Positions 35,311 through 47,958 of a stretch of DNA of 64,000 nucleotides are shown here, in pieces. The DNA lies in contig VXAZ01002480.1 in the NCBI GenBank assembly GCA_013399875.1, positions 210,419-274,418 of the forward strand, written 5' to 3'. The notes beneath the pieces were generated by a model. The model ran no database searches, had not been told where the DNA came from, and worked only from the letters and a program-made list of their open reading frames with translations. Positions within the stretch are counted from its first letter, which is position 1. The number at the start of each line of letters is the position of its first letter. A program made the translations under genes and the position numbers. Source of the DNA: Gymnorhina tibicen (taxonomy: Eukaryota; Chordata; Aves; Passeriformes; Artamidae).

Positions 35311-38300
35311 GTGCTATACCTGTTTCAAAAGGCAAGGAGTCCCTTGTGTACCCACGCCGGGCGGTGAGCAGTGCGCTCTGTGTGTGTGTGTACACTGCAC
35401 TTGGAGTTAATTCAGACATTCCCAGTTGAGACCGTTTTCCTCACGACAGCCTTGTCAACACAGTGATGATGACTTGAAAACAAACTCTGGATTTCCCTCT
35501 CAAGAGCAGCCACTGGTGGGGTGTGCAGGCTCCAGGGTGCTATTTCAGGCACATGGTCCTATCTTTGTCCCAGAGGCTCATGAGCAGCAGACATGCTCCC
35601 AAAATACCTTTGGCTGGGATCGGTGGATGTGCTGCTCGGCAGAGCTGCTGCAGCAGCATTTTAACAGCTGTGGAAATGCTGCTTCTCCACTGACCCTCAC
35701 TCCTGTGACAAACTCAGCTCAAGAGGGGAGACACGGGGGCAGCAGCTCACCAGGGGTTCAGGCTAAGCACCGACACTGGCTCCGAGAGCCACCGGCTCCA
35801 AGGGGAGTGAGCACCAGCACCAAGGCAGCACCAAGAGGGGTTCAGTGTCTCTGGGCCCACTGGTGTCCCCACATGCCAGTCTGTGTTCTGCCACACATTG
35901 AGTTGGGCAGGCATTTCCCACAGTTCTGGCAATGGAAGAGGCTCTTTTTGGCAAAGAAGGAAAAATTAGGAGCAAGGCAGCATGAATGAGAGGGTATCAC
36001 TCACACATGCTGGCAATGACAGTAAATCTGGGAAGGAAAAAAGAACCACAAGCGAGTGATGAATGCCTGAAGGTATTTCGCTTGACCCCAGGTAGGAGCA
36101 GCGATCCCCTTTGGTGCTCCCTGTAGCAAACAACAAGCCTGTTCTTTCTTTTGGAGGTGTCAGAACAGATTCACTCCACGGTCAGGCCACACTGATGCAC
36201 CCAAGCACCCGAGCATCGCAGGGACTGAGCTGACCCACCTGGCACCTGCAGGACAGACAGCCATAACCACTCAGGATTCATTTCAACTCCACAAAAAGAG
36301 AGCAGACCCAAATTCACAGGAGATGTCAAACAGAATTATTCACCAAGTTCAAATTCTCTGGGGAAAGCAGACATCCTACTTCTGTGATAAGAAATTCTCT
36401 GGTGCACAGTGATGTGCAAGTCACTCTGGAAAGAACATCTCCTGACAGAGAACCCAGGCACAGGGAGAAGGGGAGCCAGGTCTCGCAGCAGCGTGCGGAG
36501 CGGGGGCATTGCCCTCCCCTCCGGCTGTGGTGGGCACCGTGGGGGGCTGCAGGGGGGAGAGCCCCCTCCTCACACTGCATGGCACCTCGGGGCGCTGCTG
36601 CCCGAGCATGGATGGCCCGAGCACGTCCCTGGGGCTGTGTTAGCTCGGCGTCCCCACCATCAACACCAACCACTGGGCACCAGGGCCACCTATCTGCCCG
36701 CTGCCATCCGCCCTGGGATACCCCGCGGAGCAAACCCCCAGGGAATAACCCCTGTGCAGCCTCGGCAAGAGAGCGAGAGGAGAGCTGGCAGTGGAAAAAC
36801 TCCACTTGAGCACAGAGAGCAGGAGGAGGAGAGTGGCCTCTGGAGAGAGCAGTGGGGGAGGCAGGGGTGCCTTTGGAGATGCCAAGCTAAGAGCATGGAA
36901 AAATCCAAACCAAGGCCAGAAGAAGCACTAACTAAAATAATTTCCCAAGTAGTGCTGAGGGGCAACCAGAGACTGAACTGTTTGTTGATGTTATTCAGCC
37001 TTTTGAAAAACAGAAGCAATTTGTTCTGGTTAAAAGAAACCTGCTATTTTTTAAATAAATTCACAGATTGATCTTTACATCAGAAAGCCATGTAGAGAAA
37101 CACACAACAGGCTGAAACTATTCATTAATCAATCCCTAAGTTTGCCTCGCTGCAGCTGTGCTTGTTTTGACACCTGCTTGCGATGCTCCTGCTGTGGCAT
37201 TTAACGTGGAATAAAACCCAGTGGAGCAGAGCAGCAGCAGCTGCCGTGCCCCCGGCGCCCGCACTCGCCCCACACCGCACTCGGCACAGCAGAGCGGCCA
37301 CAGGGCTGCTGGGCTGTCACCGCTTCCCGAGGGACCACGGCAAAGCCTCTGTGCTGGTGCTCGAGCAGGAAGGTTGAGGCAGCTGCCACATGGCCCGTGG
37401 GTCTGGCTCCTCAAGGAGCTGCAGGCAGAGGACGGAGAGCCACGGCCAGCCAGGATGTCCCAGCAGCACTGTACAGTGCCACCGCCAGCACCCCAGCCTG
37501 AGCACCTCTTTGCCCTTCAGCTCCACCCCGAGCTCCTGCCTGTGCTGTCTGTACAGCTGTACCTAACTAAACCCCAGCACTCCTGAGTTACTCCAGAAGT
37601 CCTGGGATGAGCCAATGGGCAGTGCCTGTTGGAGGGGTGAGCCAGGCACACTCACACACCGGGGCAGGGACCCCAAGCCAACGCCTGCTACCCAGCTCCC
37701 CGTTACTGCCCACTGCTGCCATATCCACGCCTCTTCCCACAGCAGGAGCTCACTCCTTGGACAGTTGTCTGCACTTTGGGGAGCTCAGAGCTTTGTGCTC
37801 CCCACCAGGACCCACATCAGCTCTCCCCAAAATCTTTGGTACTGGTTACAGGAGAAACAGTGTATGAAAGGAAACAAAGCGCATCAAGGTCAGGCTCAGG
37901 AGGCACTCGAGGCATTGAGCTCCGGACACTGTCAGAGCCACTGGCCAGTCCATCCGAGCAGGGATGACAGGGAAGCTCCCAGCCCTTAAGGACATGCACA
38001 GCCGGCACTGTCGGGAGAGGGAATTGTTTCATCCTGGGCTGAAGGTCCTGCCAAGCGTCTTCTGTGCTGGACGAGCCACTAACCCATGCCAGTTCAAAGT
38101 TCTGTGCAAATCTAGAATCAGGCTTGAATATGAAATCATGGGGCCTGTTTGCATGTGTATGAATTATTCATGTGCTTACCATATGCAGCATTGAGCCTTT
38201 AGAGTGCAAATTATTTGGGACCAAGCTTTGGGCCTATTTTCTGTGAAGCATAAAGCACGTTTTCCAACAGTGCAAACAATCCAAACATAATGTGTATCAT

Positions 38301-39453
38301 TTTCTGTGTTCTCTGCTCGCTAGTCTTGCCTGCCAGTTCCCATTAAGACTGGGAACCAGTACACAAAAAGCCAACGTGCAGTACGCAGCTTTCCCGTGGA
38401 TTCTGTGACGTTTATTTCACACGGCAGTTTAACGTGCCACATCTCTCCTACAGGAGATGACCTGTATCCCTCTGACAGTGAAACACACTGAGCTGTGGAG
38501 GTAAAGTGGTGTCCAGCCAGCACCAGGGGCAAGAGGAGCTCCTAAAATTCACGGAGAACTGCTTGCTCAGAGGAAGAACCCGAGCTTTAGCCCAAGCCTT
38601 GCCCAGCCCACCTTTCTGACCTTTGTCAGACACCAGAATCAAACCCACAGGAATTCTTCAGGGAACCAGCACGTGCCTTACGCTGCCTGTCCCACCTCCA
38701 CACCAGTGCTGTTTGCTGCTTATGCTGGGAAGTGTCTCAGCTCTTGAGTTCCTAAACACTCCAACAGGTCATTCTCGGTCTAAGTTTCTTCCAAGTTTCT
38801 ACCAATTTTTCCTGTTCCTTTGCTTTTTTCCCCCACCCTGGATATCTGAAATACTCATATGATGGCCTTTTGTTGCCACCATGTGATCCCTCTAAAATCC
38901 CAGGACACAAATCACACCCCAGTACTGTAAGCGGCAATGGCAACTTTTGTCATGTTGTGCATTTTGTTTGGGTTGTTTCTTTGTTGGAGGGTAGGAGGTG
39001 GGTTATGGTCAGGAGAAATAAAGGAAAGGAGAAACAATTTTTTTTTCCTGAGCAAAGACAGCTCAGGCAGGAATGGGAGACCCAAAGTGACACACCAGTA
39101 CCTGCAGTGCTTCCACAGCCTCACTCCTGTCCTCCCCACTCTGCTTCAGAGCTACTCTGGGCACTTTCTCCAGTGCTCCAATGCACATATTACCCACGAA
39201 AATATAAAGTATCACTTGTATCTTTGGATAGCTCAGCTGTAACCAAGTGCAAACCTTGGACAATAAGGTAACTCTGTGTTGGGACAGCCCTTTGCAGGTT
39301 ACCCTGAGAGTCACTCAGGCATCATCAGCCTCAGGAGCCCACCAGCTCTCTGCTGGAGCCACTAGAACCAAGTAAGGGTATTTTCTGGAAAAATAAATGA
39401 AATTTATCAGCTTCCAGAAACATCAGCAAAGTTATAAAGACATTACATTGCAG

Positions 39454-39475
39454 TTTAATTTAATTTAATTTAATT
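39454..39475. repeat. (TTTAA)4 repeat
   Basis: Four perfect TTTAA units plus TT. Confidence 0.85.
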
Positions 39476-42399
39476 GCACAGCAGGGCTAACCATCAGCCT
39501 ATAAGGACTCATGGGCACAGGCAAACCAGCAAGCCACGTAATTCTGAACATCATTCAGTGCCTGCATCTCCTCACCGCTCCCAGGTACTGGGGAGCCCCT
39601 GAACACCACCTGAGATGTAAATGAACACATCAACACTCGCACACTGTCACACCTCATTGCCTGGCAGTGCTCGGAGATGGCTGTTCCCACACATCCGAAG
39701 CACTTTTAATTTCCCATAACTGTCACCAAAAGCAATTTAATTCCTGAAGAACAGTGGGAGAGGGAGAGAGGACACTGACATTTATCTTCTCTTGTGTGGA
39801 GAAGCTGAATGGCTCACAGGCTGTCCTGACACTCTGTACTTCAGGAGATGAACACCAAAGCAGGGTCCAGCCTGGATCCCTCCCCAGCGCGCAGCTGTGC
39901 GGGTGCTGGCACACACCACATCTCGGAGGTACACCCCACCTGCCAGCCCTCGGAGCCCGCCACAGCTCCCTGTGGTGCCTCCGGGACTTGTGGCCACGTC
40001 CCGCCACAGGAAGTTGCTAGCGATGATCAGTGGGGTGGCTCGGACAGGATGTGCGGTAGGGTGGATGAAACTGCACCTTAACAACCCCCACAGCTGTGAG
40101 AGGCTCCCCAGCCTGCTGAGGGACCACGCCTTTGGAACTGGAGAGCAGCTCCACTGAAAAGAGTGGGAAAAGTCAAACCTCCTTTTACATGCCAGGCTGC
40201 CAGGAACAACGGGCTCAGCAACGTCCCCTGTCCGAGTCCAGCTGGGCCACGCTCATCGAGACTCACCTGTGTCCACAGTGAGTGGAAACCCAAGTCCTGA
40301 CCCAGGGCAGAACACCACTGTGGGTGAGCAACACTCCATTTCAGGCATTCCCACAAGAAATACAGCAATCTTTAGAAGGAGACAGAGGCTCTCCCCAGCC
40401 CTGAGTGGGCCCCTGGGCACACACCAGCTCCACACCCCTCCTCCCATAGTGCGACACACCAAGAACCCAGACAGCTGTTTCACCACTTCAGCACCCCAGT
40501 TTCAGGTGGTGAAAGTACCAAACTGCAAAAAGAGCAGCTTTTTTCATTTCTGGGAAGGTTTTTCTTGTCAAGTGCCGCTCACTGACATCCCACCAGGCAC
40601 GGCACGAGGTGACCTTGTGCTGCCTCCGCAGCCAGCGCTGACAGCACAGCTCTCCCGGCCGGCAGCTGCCCGTGCTGCTCTCTGCAAGCGACCTGGCACC
40701 GTCAGCTCCACGTCCTGGGACTTGTACCCCAGAAAGCACAGCTGCAGCAGCAGGGGGAATGCCAGCCGAGCCGGGAAGGTCACCACGCCAGCACTGGGGA
40801 CATGGGGAGGAAGGTGGGCAGATCCCCAGCCGCGTGCTCCTGCATGTTATTCCCAACTCACAGGAAGCCCATTCCAAGCTAGTCATGAGGACTGTGGCCT
40901 CCACAGAATACACCAAGTATTAATCTGATTTAATATTTCACTTGAATGGTACTTCCAGTGACTTTTCCTTGATTGCCCTTGTCCCTCCCTATCCATCAAA
41001 TGTCCCCCAAAGTGCTGTTGTGTTTGTCTATTTTTTGTTACTCCAGCTCCATGCGAACAGTCTCAGCTGCCCTGAGGGCTCATTTCACCCCGATATCCTC
41101 TCCTCAGATCTCCCACAGACTCAAGAATGGCTTTTCTTCAGATTTCAGCCAGCACTACTGCGAAGGGACCACGGCCACCAGTGTGGAGAGGGACAGCACA
41201 GTTATTAACCAGTTCAGAGCCAGTAACCCCAATACTGCACATGGTACCACACACCTCCATGACTTGAAATTGCTGAATTACCAGGATTTAACCTATTTCT
41301 GCATTACATGACACACTGGAAAGCTTCATGCCTAGAAAAGTTTTCCATTCTTGGCCGGAAAGGCTCTGCCAGGAGGCCGCGGGCAGAGAGCCCATGAAAG
41401 GTCCCTGGGCAAAGCACAGGCAAAACATCACAGATCCAGGGCAGCAGAAACAAAGCCCCGCCAACGATGCTAAACACAGCTTTGCTGACACCTCCTTGCA
41501 ATTCCCACTCCCTCCTCCCGCCACTTACTTACTTAACTACCACTTTGATAATACAGAAAGGCTTTTTTCCCTTGTTTTTAAATATCAAGGAAAGGCATCT
41601 GTGCTCCCAACCCACAGCCATGAAAGTCAGGCTATGGGAAAAGTTCTCCTTGCAGCCTAAACAGGGAATACTTTAGTCAGTGGTTTGCAGAGCATGGAAG
41701 CTGAACACATCTGTATCTGACCCCAAATAAGTAGTATTTGGGATTTCACAACTGCCTTACTGGGCACTAGTCCACAGATTTCCAATAAAAGGGCAACGTT
41801 TCCTGCCCAGAGCTTGAAAGCCCTGCCCAGCTGAGGTGACAGAGTCGGGTTCTGTGAGGAGCAGCCAAGGCGGGAGGAGCATGGCCAGCAGGAGCAGGGA
41901 CAGTGCTAAGGGGCAGCCCTGGCCCACAGGGACCAGGGGACACAGCCAGGCCACGCTGGCTGCCCCAAGACCAGCACATGGTTTATGGCTCTGATCACCT
42001 CAGGAAAGAGAGAGAAACTTTTTCTGGTCCCTGGGTCCATCTCGCAGGTCCCTCTCCCAGCAGCACAGCAGGATGTCCCAGACCTGTCACACACCTGGCC
42101 AGAAGGGTTTGGGTCCTCGCAGAGGTAAAGGACATGGGACAAGGGAGGTCAGGCTTTGCTCCCCCTCTTTCCGTGTCCCTGTTGCCCCGAACCTCCGAAT
42201 GTCTGGCAGCATGCCCTTGTTACCCTGAGGGTCCCAACCCCCGGAACAAAAAGTTATGGGGAGGAATCCCAAGCTGAAAAACTACTGCTGAGGGCCGTGG
42301 AGAATGTTGGACATCTCGCTCCCATCGGAGCAGGGCACAGGAAGGAAAAGCAGGAACACCAACAGCTTGCCAGTCTGCGAGGACTGAACCCCTGAATTG

Positions 42400-42900
42400 C
42401 ACGGGATGCGGATGGCAAGGGCAGGGGGTCCGGGAGCCTGCCCGAAGCTGCCGCCAGCAGCCGGGAGGGGAGGAGGCGGCTGCAGGAGGCCGGGGGGAGC
42501 CGGGCCCGGCCGGGCCCCGCACGCTCCGTCCCGCACACCGCGCTCCGCAACCGCGGCGCTCCCGGCCCGCTCTCGCTCCCGGTGCGTGACCCCCGCCCGC
42601 CAACACACGGCTTGATATGAAAATGGGTATTATTTTAAGCGGTTCTCCCAGGTGTTGCAGCTTCTCGCCCGTTTCCATGGGGACGGTGCCACGCCGGGCG
42701 GGGCGGCAGCGCGGGCCTCGAGAGCCGCCGGGCCCTTCAGCGAGCGGCAGCGCCGGAGAGGCGGCACCGAGGCGTGCCGGAGCTGCCCGGCTTTCCACAC
42801 GGCCACGGTTCACGGACCACAGCCTCTCCGCTCGGAAGCTCTCAGCGGGCGGTCGCTGCGCGGCCCCGGGCCCTCCCAGCCCCACAGGGAGCGGCAGGCG
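42400..42900. promoter_or_regulatory. CpG island in STK32C intron 1, possible alternative promoter
   Basis: CpG is very dense in two blocks (about 42470-42600 and 42690-42880; for example GCGCTCCGCAACCGCGGCGC and GAGCGGCAGCGCCGGAGAGG). They are separated by a short AT-richer bridge containing GTTTCCATGGGGAC at 42671-42684, which loosely resembles an RFX X-box. Such an island 37 kb upstream of the kinase exon is a plausible alternative STK32C start or an antisense or lncRNA promoter. I could not identify a first exon with the required phase-1 donor. Confidence 0.5.
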
Positions 42901-43893
42901 CAGCCACAGCGCACAGAGACCGCGGCACCTCGCCCCTCACACCCAGCGCTGCTGGCTGCCCCTGCAGCCCAGCCCAGCCCAGGCCCCCGCCTGGCGCCTC
43001 TTCCAGCGGGATCCGAGCTTGTTCCCCGACAGCGGACAGCCCACACGACACCCACGGACACTTCACCCGACCCAGACTAACCCCAGCACACGCTTCTCAG
43101 AGTCAGGCTGGTGTACTGGGACAGCTCCACCCACGAGCTGCAGAACTGGAAACTTGTGTTTAAAAGTTGATTTTGATGGAAGTAGGATAAACACAGGAGC
43201 CTGCACCTGACCCCCTTACGAAACACCATCTGCATTCTGGCAGAGAGTCAAACAAGGGATGGGGGGAAAATTGATTGAGACAAAATGCTAATCATGATGA
43301 AAGTCACTGGGCTGCAGCATTAAAACCTTGTACATCAGCTGAAAAACTTACTCAGCATCAGGACACGGACAGGAACCCTGGACCACTCGCCTCATGTCAG
43401 CGAGGGGATGCACAGCAAAGCAAAAAGCAGCAGATGGCTTCACAGATTCTCATGTATATTTACACACAGTTTTTTTAGTAAACCACTTTGATTCAGGAGA
43501 AACCACATCCAAAATGCACTCTTGAAATTCCTCTTCAGACATAATTGCATAGAGAGATAAATCATGCTGTGGTTTTCCCCCTCTCTCATGTAACACAACT
43601 GTGGGCAATGGCTAATAGCACTAAGTGTGCCCTGTATTTCCTCCTGCTCAGCCCTGCTGCCCAAGTCCAACAACTCTGTAAGCATTTTTTAAATATCTAG
43701 GTTGAAACATTCACATTGGTTTCATAATTACAGGTTTTCCTCACTTACTATACAAAATAAATTTTAAAAACTTAGTAATTTTTTTTTTTAAAAGGAGGGA
43801 GGTGTCAATAAAACTTGCTTGGCTGTTTCCCAGAATGACAGCATAATTCCTGCCCTAACGACGAAAAAGACTCATGACTCGTGCCTTCTCTCC

Positions 43894-44219
43894 AACTCCC
43901 TGACAGGAGGGGGCAGCCGGGGGGGTCGGGCTCTGCTCCCAGGGAACAGGGACAGGAGGAGAGGGAACGGCCTCAGGCTGGGCCAGGGGAGGCTCAGGGT
44001 GGACACCAGCAGGAATTTCCCCATGGAAAGGGTGCTCAGGCCTTGGCAGGGGCTGCCCAGGGAGGTTTGGAGTGCCCATCCCTGGAGGTGTCCAGGGAAG
44101 GCCTGGAGGTGGCACTCAGGGCTCTGGGCTGGGGAAAAGGGGATCCCTTGGTGGACACAGCTTGGATTCAATGGTCCTGGAGGTTTTTTTCGAACCCAAA
44201 TGATTGTGTGATTCTGTGA
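43894..44219 (+). mobile_element. CR1 LINE fragment
   Basis: Begins CCTGACAGGAGGGGGCAGCC and GGGCTCTGCTCCCAGGGAAC, continues through GAATTTCCCCATGGAAAGGG and ends in CCCAAATGATTGTGTGATTC followed by TGTGA. This is a well-preserved CR1 3' region, antisense to STK32C. It is the reverse-orientation relative of 13171-13630. Confidence 0.93.
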
Positions 44220-46840
44220 GACACCCCAGCGCCCCGTGCCCTGCACAGAGACGTCTCTCAGCCAGCAAACAGGCAGTGACCACCCTTTCGTGGAGCTGGA
44301 GAACAAATCCGCTCCCCGAGTGAGGAGTTTTTAAAAGATCCTTACAGGTACAAATAACAAACGCTGAAAAGCCCCTGCAGACATGGGCGCATTTTTCCTG
44401 ATGGAAAACAGCCCACAGTGGTAATGCAGAATCCACAAGCCCACTACAATTCACTTTAGTCCACTGAGCCCACCTTACTCCAGCACACCGTAACTCCAGG
44501 TGCTCAACCCTGCAGCCCTTCTGTTCTTTTGCCTTGTTTTCTTCTTCCCGTACTTTTTCCCTTATTTTGTTTTTCCTCCTTCTCCTCCATTCATTAACTT
44601 TCTTTGTTCATGAACAGGATACAACGCACCTCACCAAAACCAAGCTCTCAAAAAGGCATCCCTGGGCAGTGTCTCCAGCTGGACAGGCTGGAGCTCCCTC
44701 CCAGATGACGGATGTGCAGCTTGCCTGGTTTTCTGCGGGACGGGAACCAGCTGGAGCGGTGGCTCCCACAGCCAGAGAAACCCATCTCCCCCACACTAAC
44801 GCTCCCTGGAAGCACACACGAACATGCAGGCAACTGTCCTTTCACAGTCAGCTTTCCCGGTGCTGAATCCCAGTTCTGAAATGGCCAGGAATATCTCCCC
44901 GGCTGTGTGTGCAGACACAGAGCAGCACAGCGTGCCCGCTGCAGCCAGGCAGGGCACCCTAAGGGGGTCGGACAGATGCAGTGTGCCCAACACACAGGAC
45001 CAGGCACACCCAGCCTGCACCCGGCTGCACAGCCAAGGGAAGTTACCTGAACCGGGGGAAAACTGGGGGGATGGGGACACCACAGCACTCAGGAAGGGAA
45101 GCAAGGAAGGAGCAGCATAGCTGTCCCTTGGGCACGGCTCTCCACAGCACAGCTCCGCGCTGCCCTGGCCCTGCGTGGACCAGGAGCCAGCCCCACACAC
45201 CGGCTGCACCAGCACCAGCTTCCATCTCTGCCAAAGAACAAGCCCAGCCCCAGCACTGACAGAAAAGATGCTGAAAAAGTGGAGAGGGTTGAGAGAAGAT
45301 CCTTAGCACATACTCTGGAATACTTAGTTTACCCTTGGAGTCACAGACTCAGAGAGCTCAACCCCCAGGTCCCACCAACAAGGACGCCAGCAGCCATGGC
45401 CCTCCCGGAGAGAGGGGTGTGACACTGAACTCCTGCAACGGCAGGCAGCTGGGGCTGGACACATGCAGGCTGAGCGGAAACAGCAATTCTTAATGGAGGG
45501 GTAAACAGTGGATAACCCCCTGGGGCCAGGTGTTCTACACCAAGAGAGCAAACACATTACTGCCCACCCCCAGGACACCCCCCATGAGCTGGCTCAGCCA
45601 CAGCGGGGTGACGGGAACCAGTAACTCAGTGAAGTCCCAAAACCAGTCCCCAGGAAGTCAGGGATGAAGACCGTAAGGTCTGCAACGATTTGGAGTTGGA
45701 TTTATCTGAGGGAAAATATTAGTTGTGTTACTACTCACTACAGTAAACATTAACCTTCTGTTTACATGCACCCTGACAAATTAACAGGGACTATCTGCTG
45801 GGTTTCAGCAGTCAGGCTCATCCCTGTGCAGAGATCCATCACCAGGAACCACCTATGGGCAGAATTTCCAAACTGTCTTTTTCCTTTTTATATTTTTAAT
45901 TGATTTCTCATTAAATTGTTGTCACTAGTAAGTCTTCCACATTATGTCACACACAAACCCGAGTATCAACTGGCTTCTTTACCTAAGGAAGTTATCGGGA
46001 TGTCTTAAGAGATCACCATAGCAACCGTGCCATGACAGTAAATATGAGTTCACTGGAACAACACTGTAATTGCTCTGAGCACACTCTAACAAGGAATTAT
46101 GGAAAAGCAGGAGACAGCAAGGAAGTGATGTCCCAATAATTGGGACATAGCAAAAGCACTGCTTGAAAGTACCTGATGAGGTGTTCCCAGGCTCCTGTCA
46201 GTAGTCATTCACCTGCAGAGCTCACTCTCCCTGGTTGGCTGCACACAGGCTCAGGGCAGAATTAAAAGCTTCTCAGAAAGAAATTTTGCTTTCAGAATGA
46301 AATTGCAGCAAAGCCTCCGATTTAAGTGTCTTTACTCGGCTTGCTCAGTGTGAATTGCTAATAAAAACGTGTTGGAGAAATCAACCCGCTCCTGTGCCAG
46401 GAAAAGTTTGCCTAATTTAACCCCTGTCAGCTGCCAGAGCAGCACAGACAGGTCTGGTCCCCTCACCAAGGGAATTCCAGCAGACCTCGACCCACACATC
46501 ATTGCATTCAGACTCAAACTAACACATCTAACTCCAGGTTTATCCAGTGCACAATTCCAGCACCCTCTCACACAGGGATTTTTGCGTGTGCTTGGTTGGT
46601 GCCACAGGGCCAACGCAGCATCCAGGACTGCCCTGGCCACCCGGCACCCGGCTGCTGGCCCGATGGCTCTCCCGACTCTTCCCCCACCCACAGTCAAAGT
46701 TTCCTTCCTTTGCTCCTCTGAAATTTCACCCTGCACCCGAGATTTCTAATGCAACGGTGGTATTTCTAAAAAAAACCCCCAACTTGTATTTTGGGAAAAA
46801 CCCCAAAGCAAGCTTTCTGCACTGACAGTGTTCGGGTGTT
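44220..46840. other. Intronic sequence without recognised genes
   Basis: A pyrimidine-rich tract lies at about 44517-44591 and a small perfect inverted repeat at 46129-46147. Nothing resembling an exon was recognised. Confidence 0.45.
46129..46147. repeat. Perfect short inverted repeat
   Basis: TGTCCCAAT, one A, then ATTGGGACA: 9-bp arms with a 1-nt spacer. It could be a dimeric protein site or chance. Confidence 0.5.
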
Positions 46841-46970
46841 GATGGCCGGCGGCACTTGGCCCTTCCTTGGTACAACCGGGGCTGTCCGTGCACAGACTGA
46901 AACTTTGCTGCTGAACTGTCCCCTCACCGCCCCCTTCTCAGTCCCCCCTTGTTTTAACGGCGGCCGCCCC

Positions 46971-47036
46971 GTGTCCGTGGGGTGTCCGTGGGGTGTCCGT
47001 GGGGTGTCCGTGGGGTGTCCGTGGGGTGTCCGTGGG
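46971..47036 (+). repeat. 11-bp G-rich minisatellite, 6 copies, G4-capable
   Basis: Six perfect units of GTGTCCGTGGG. On the plus strand GGGG runs recur every 11 bp with 7-nt loops, which satisfies the standard G-quadruplex pattern. It sits about 120 bp left of the assembly gap. As 66 bp is a multiple of three, it yields artificial repeat peptides. Confidence 0.95.
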
Positions 47037-47155
47037 GCAGAGTCCCCGCGTCCTGCGGGGAGGCAACGCCCGGCCCGACCCCGCACCGGGCACGGCCCCC
47101 GCCCGCAGCCCCCGCCGCCCGCTCCGCCGGAGGGCACCGCTGTGGGACCCCGGTG

Positions 47156-47641
47156 NNNNNNNNNNNNNNNNNNNNNNNNNNNNNNNNNNNNNNNNNNNNN
47201 NNNNNNNNNNNNNNNNNNNNNNNNNNNNNNNNNNNNNNNNNNNNNNNNNNNNNNNNNNNNNNNNNNNNNNNNNNNNNNNNNNNNNNNNNNNNNNNNNNNN
47301 NNNNNNNNNNNNNNNNNNNNNNNNNNNNNNNNNNNNNNNNNNNNNNNNNNNNNNNNNNNNNNNNNNNNNNNNNNNNNNNNNNNNNNNNNNNNNNNNNNNN
47401 NNNNNNNNNNNNNNNNNNNNNNNNNNNNNNNNNNNNNNNNNNNNNNNNNNNNNNNNNNNNNNNNNNNNNNNNNNNNNNNNNNNNNNNNNNNNNNNNNNNN
47501 NNNNNNNNNNNNNNNNNNNNNNNNNNNNNNNNNNNNNNNNNNNNNNNNNNNNNNNNNNNNNNNNNNNNNNNNNNNNNNNNNNNNNNNNNNNNNNNNNNNN
47601 NNNNNNNNNNNNNNNNNNNNNNNNNNNNNNNNNNNNNNNNN
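47156..47641. other. Assembly gap (486 N)
   Basis: An unsequenced run inside the CpG island. Frames that appear to cross it are meaningless. It probably contains the STK32C first exon and part of the shared promoter. Confidence 0.98.
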
Positions 47642-47958
47642 GCTCCGGGCCGGGGCCGTGGGGCGCGGTGGCGGAGCCGCGGCCCCCGCAGCTCCCCGCG
47701 CTGAGCCCCGCCCGGCCCGGTGTCCCCGGCCCCGCACCGGCTCCGCCGCTCCTCTCCCTCCGGGCGCTCTCGCCGCAGCGGCTCCCGCACCAGCCCCGTT
47801 GTTTTTAATCTCGTACGCAAAGATCGCACCGGCGGGGTGAGCTGCCGGGCTGTGGTGCCGCCCAGCCTTTGCCCGGCGCTCGGCGGTATCTGTGCCAGCG
47901 CACACCGCTCATCTTGAGGCGGTCCCTCGGGCTCACTACCGATATCGGAAGTCACTAC

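Larger units (their letters stand above)
35311..43893. other. Intronic sequence, mostly featureless
   Basis: Contains the (TTTAA)4 repeat at 39454 and the CpG island at 42.4-42.9 kb, listed separately. GC-rich patches at 36470-36800, 37220-37450 and 40560-40850 carry overlapping chance frames. I see no exon or RNA gene. Confidence 0.45.
5131..47155 (-). other. STK32C: STK32C intron 1 (about 42 kb)
   Basis: The exon at 5075-5130 needs an upstream exon ending in phase 1. None encoding the expected MG/RRPVFDDKED-type leader was found on the minus strand between here and the CpG island at 47 kb, so this whole span is interpreted as intron 1. Alternative first exons are possible at the CpG islands near 33.3 and 42.5 kb. 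The span contains CR1 copies, minisatellites, simple repeats and two assembly duplications, listed separately. Confidence 0.65.
46840..47950. promoter_or_regulatory. CpG island, presumed divergent STK32C/LRRC27 promoter
   Basis: Both flanks of the N gap are strongly CpG-rich (left: CCCGCAGCCCCCGCCGCCCG; right: CCGGGGCCGTGGGGCGCGGT). Minus-strand STK32C lies to the left and plus-strand LRRC27-like exons to the right, so the two genes would diverge from here. In human STK32C and LRRC27 are adjacent and head-to-head (from memory), which fits. A GTGAGC donor-like site follows CACCGGCGG on the plus strand at 47837, but I cannot tie it to an exon. STK32C exon 1 is probably in the missing bases. Confidence 0.65.

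Noticed and set aside
45690..45715. LDLSEGKY-like string as an LRRC27 exon
   Set aside because: It lies on the wrong side of the presumed promoter, has no splice sites and stops at once.
46766..47955. Frames of 240-379 codons
   Set aside because: They run through 486 N bases and an 11-bp repeat, so the apparent length is meaningless.
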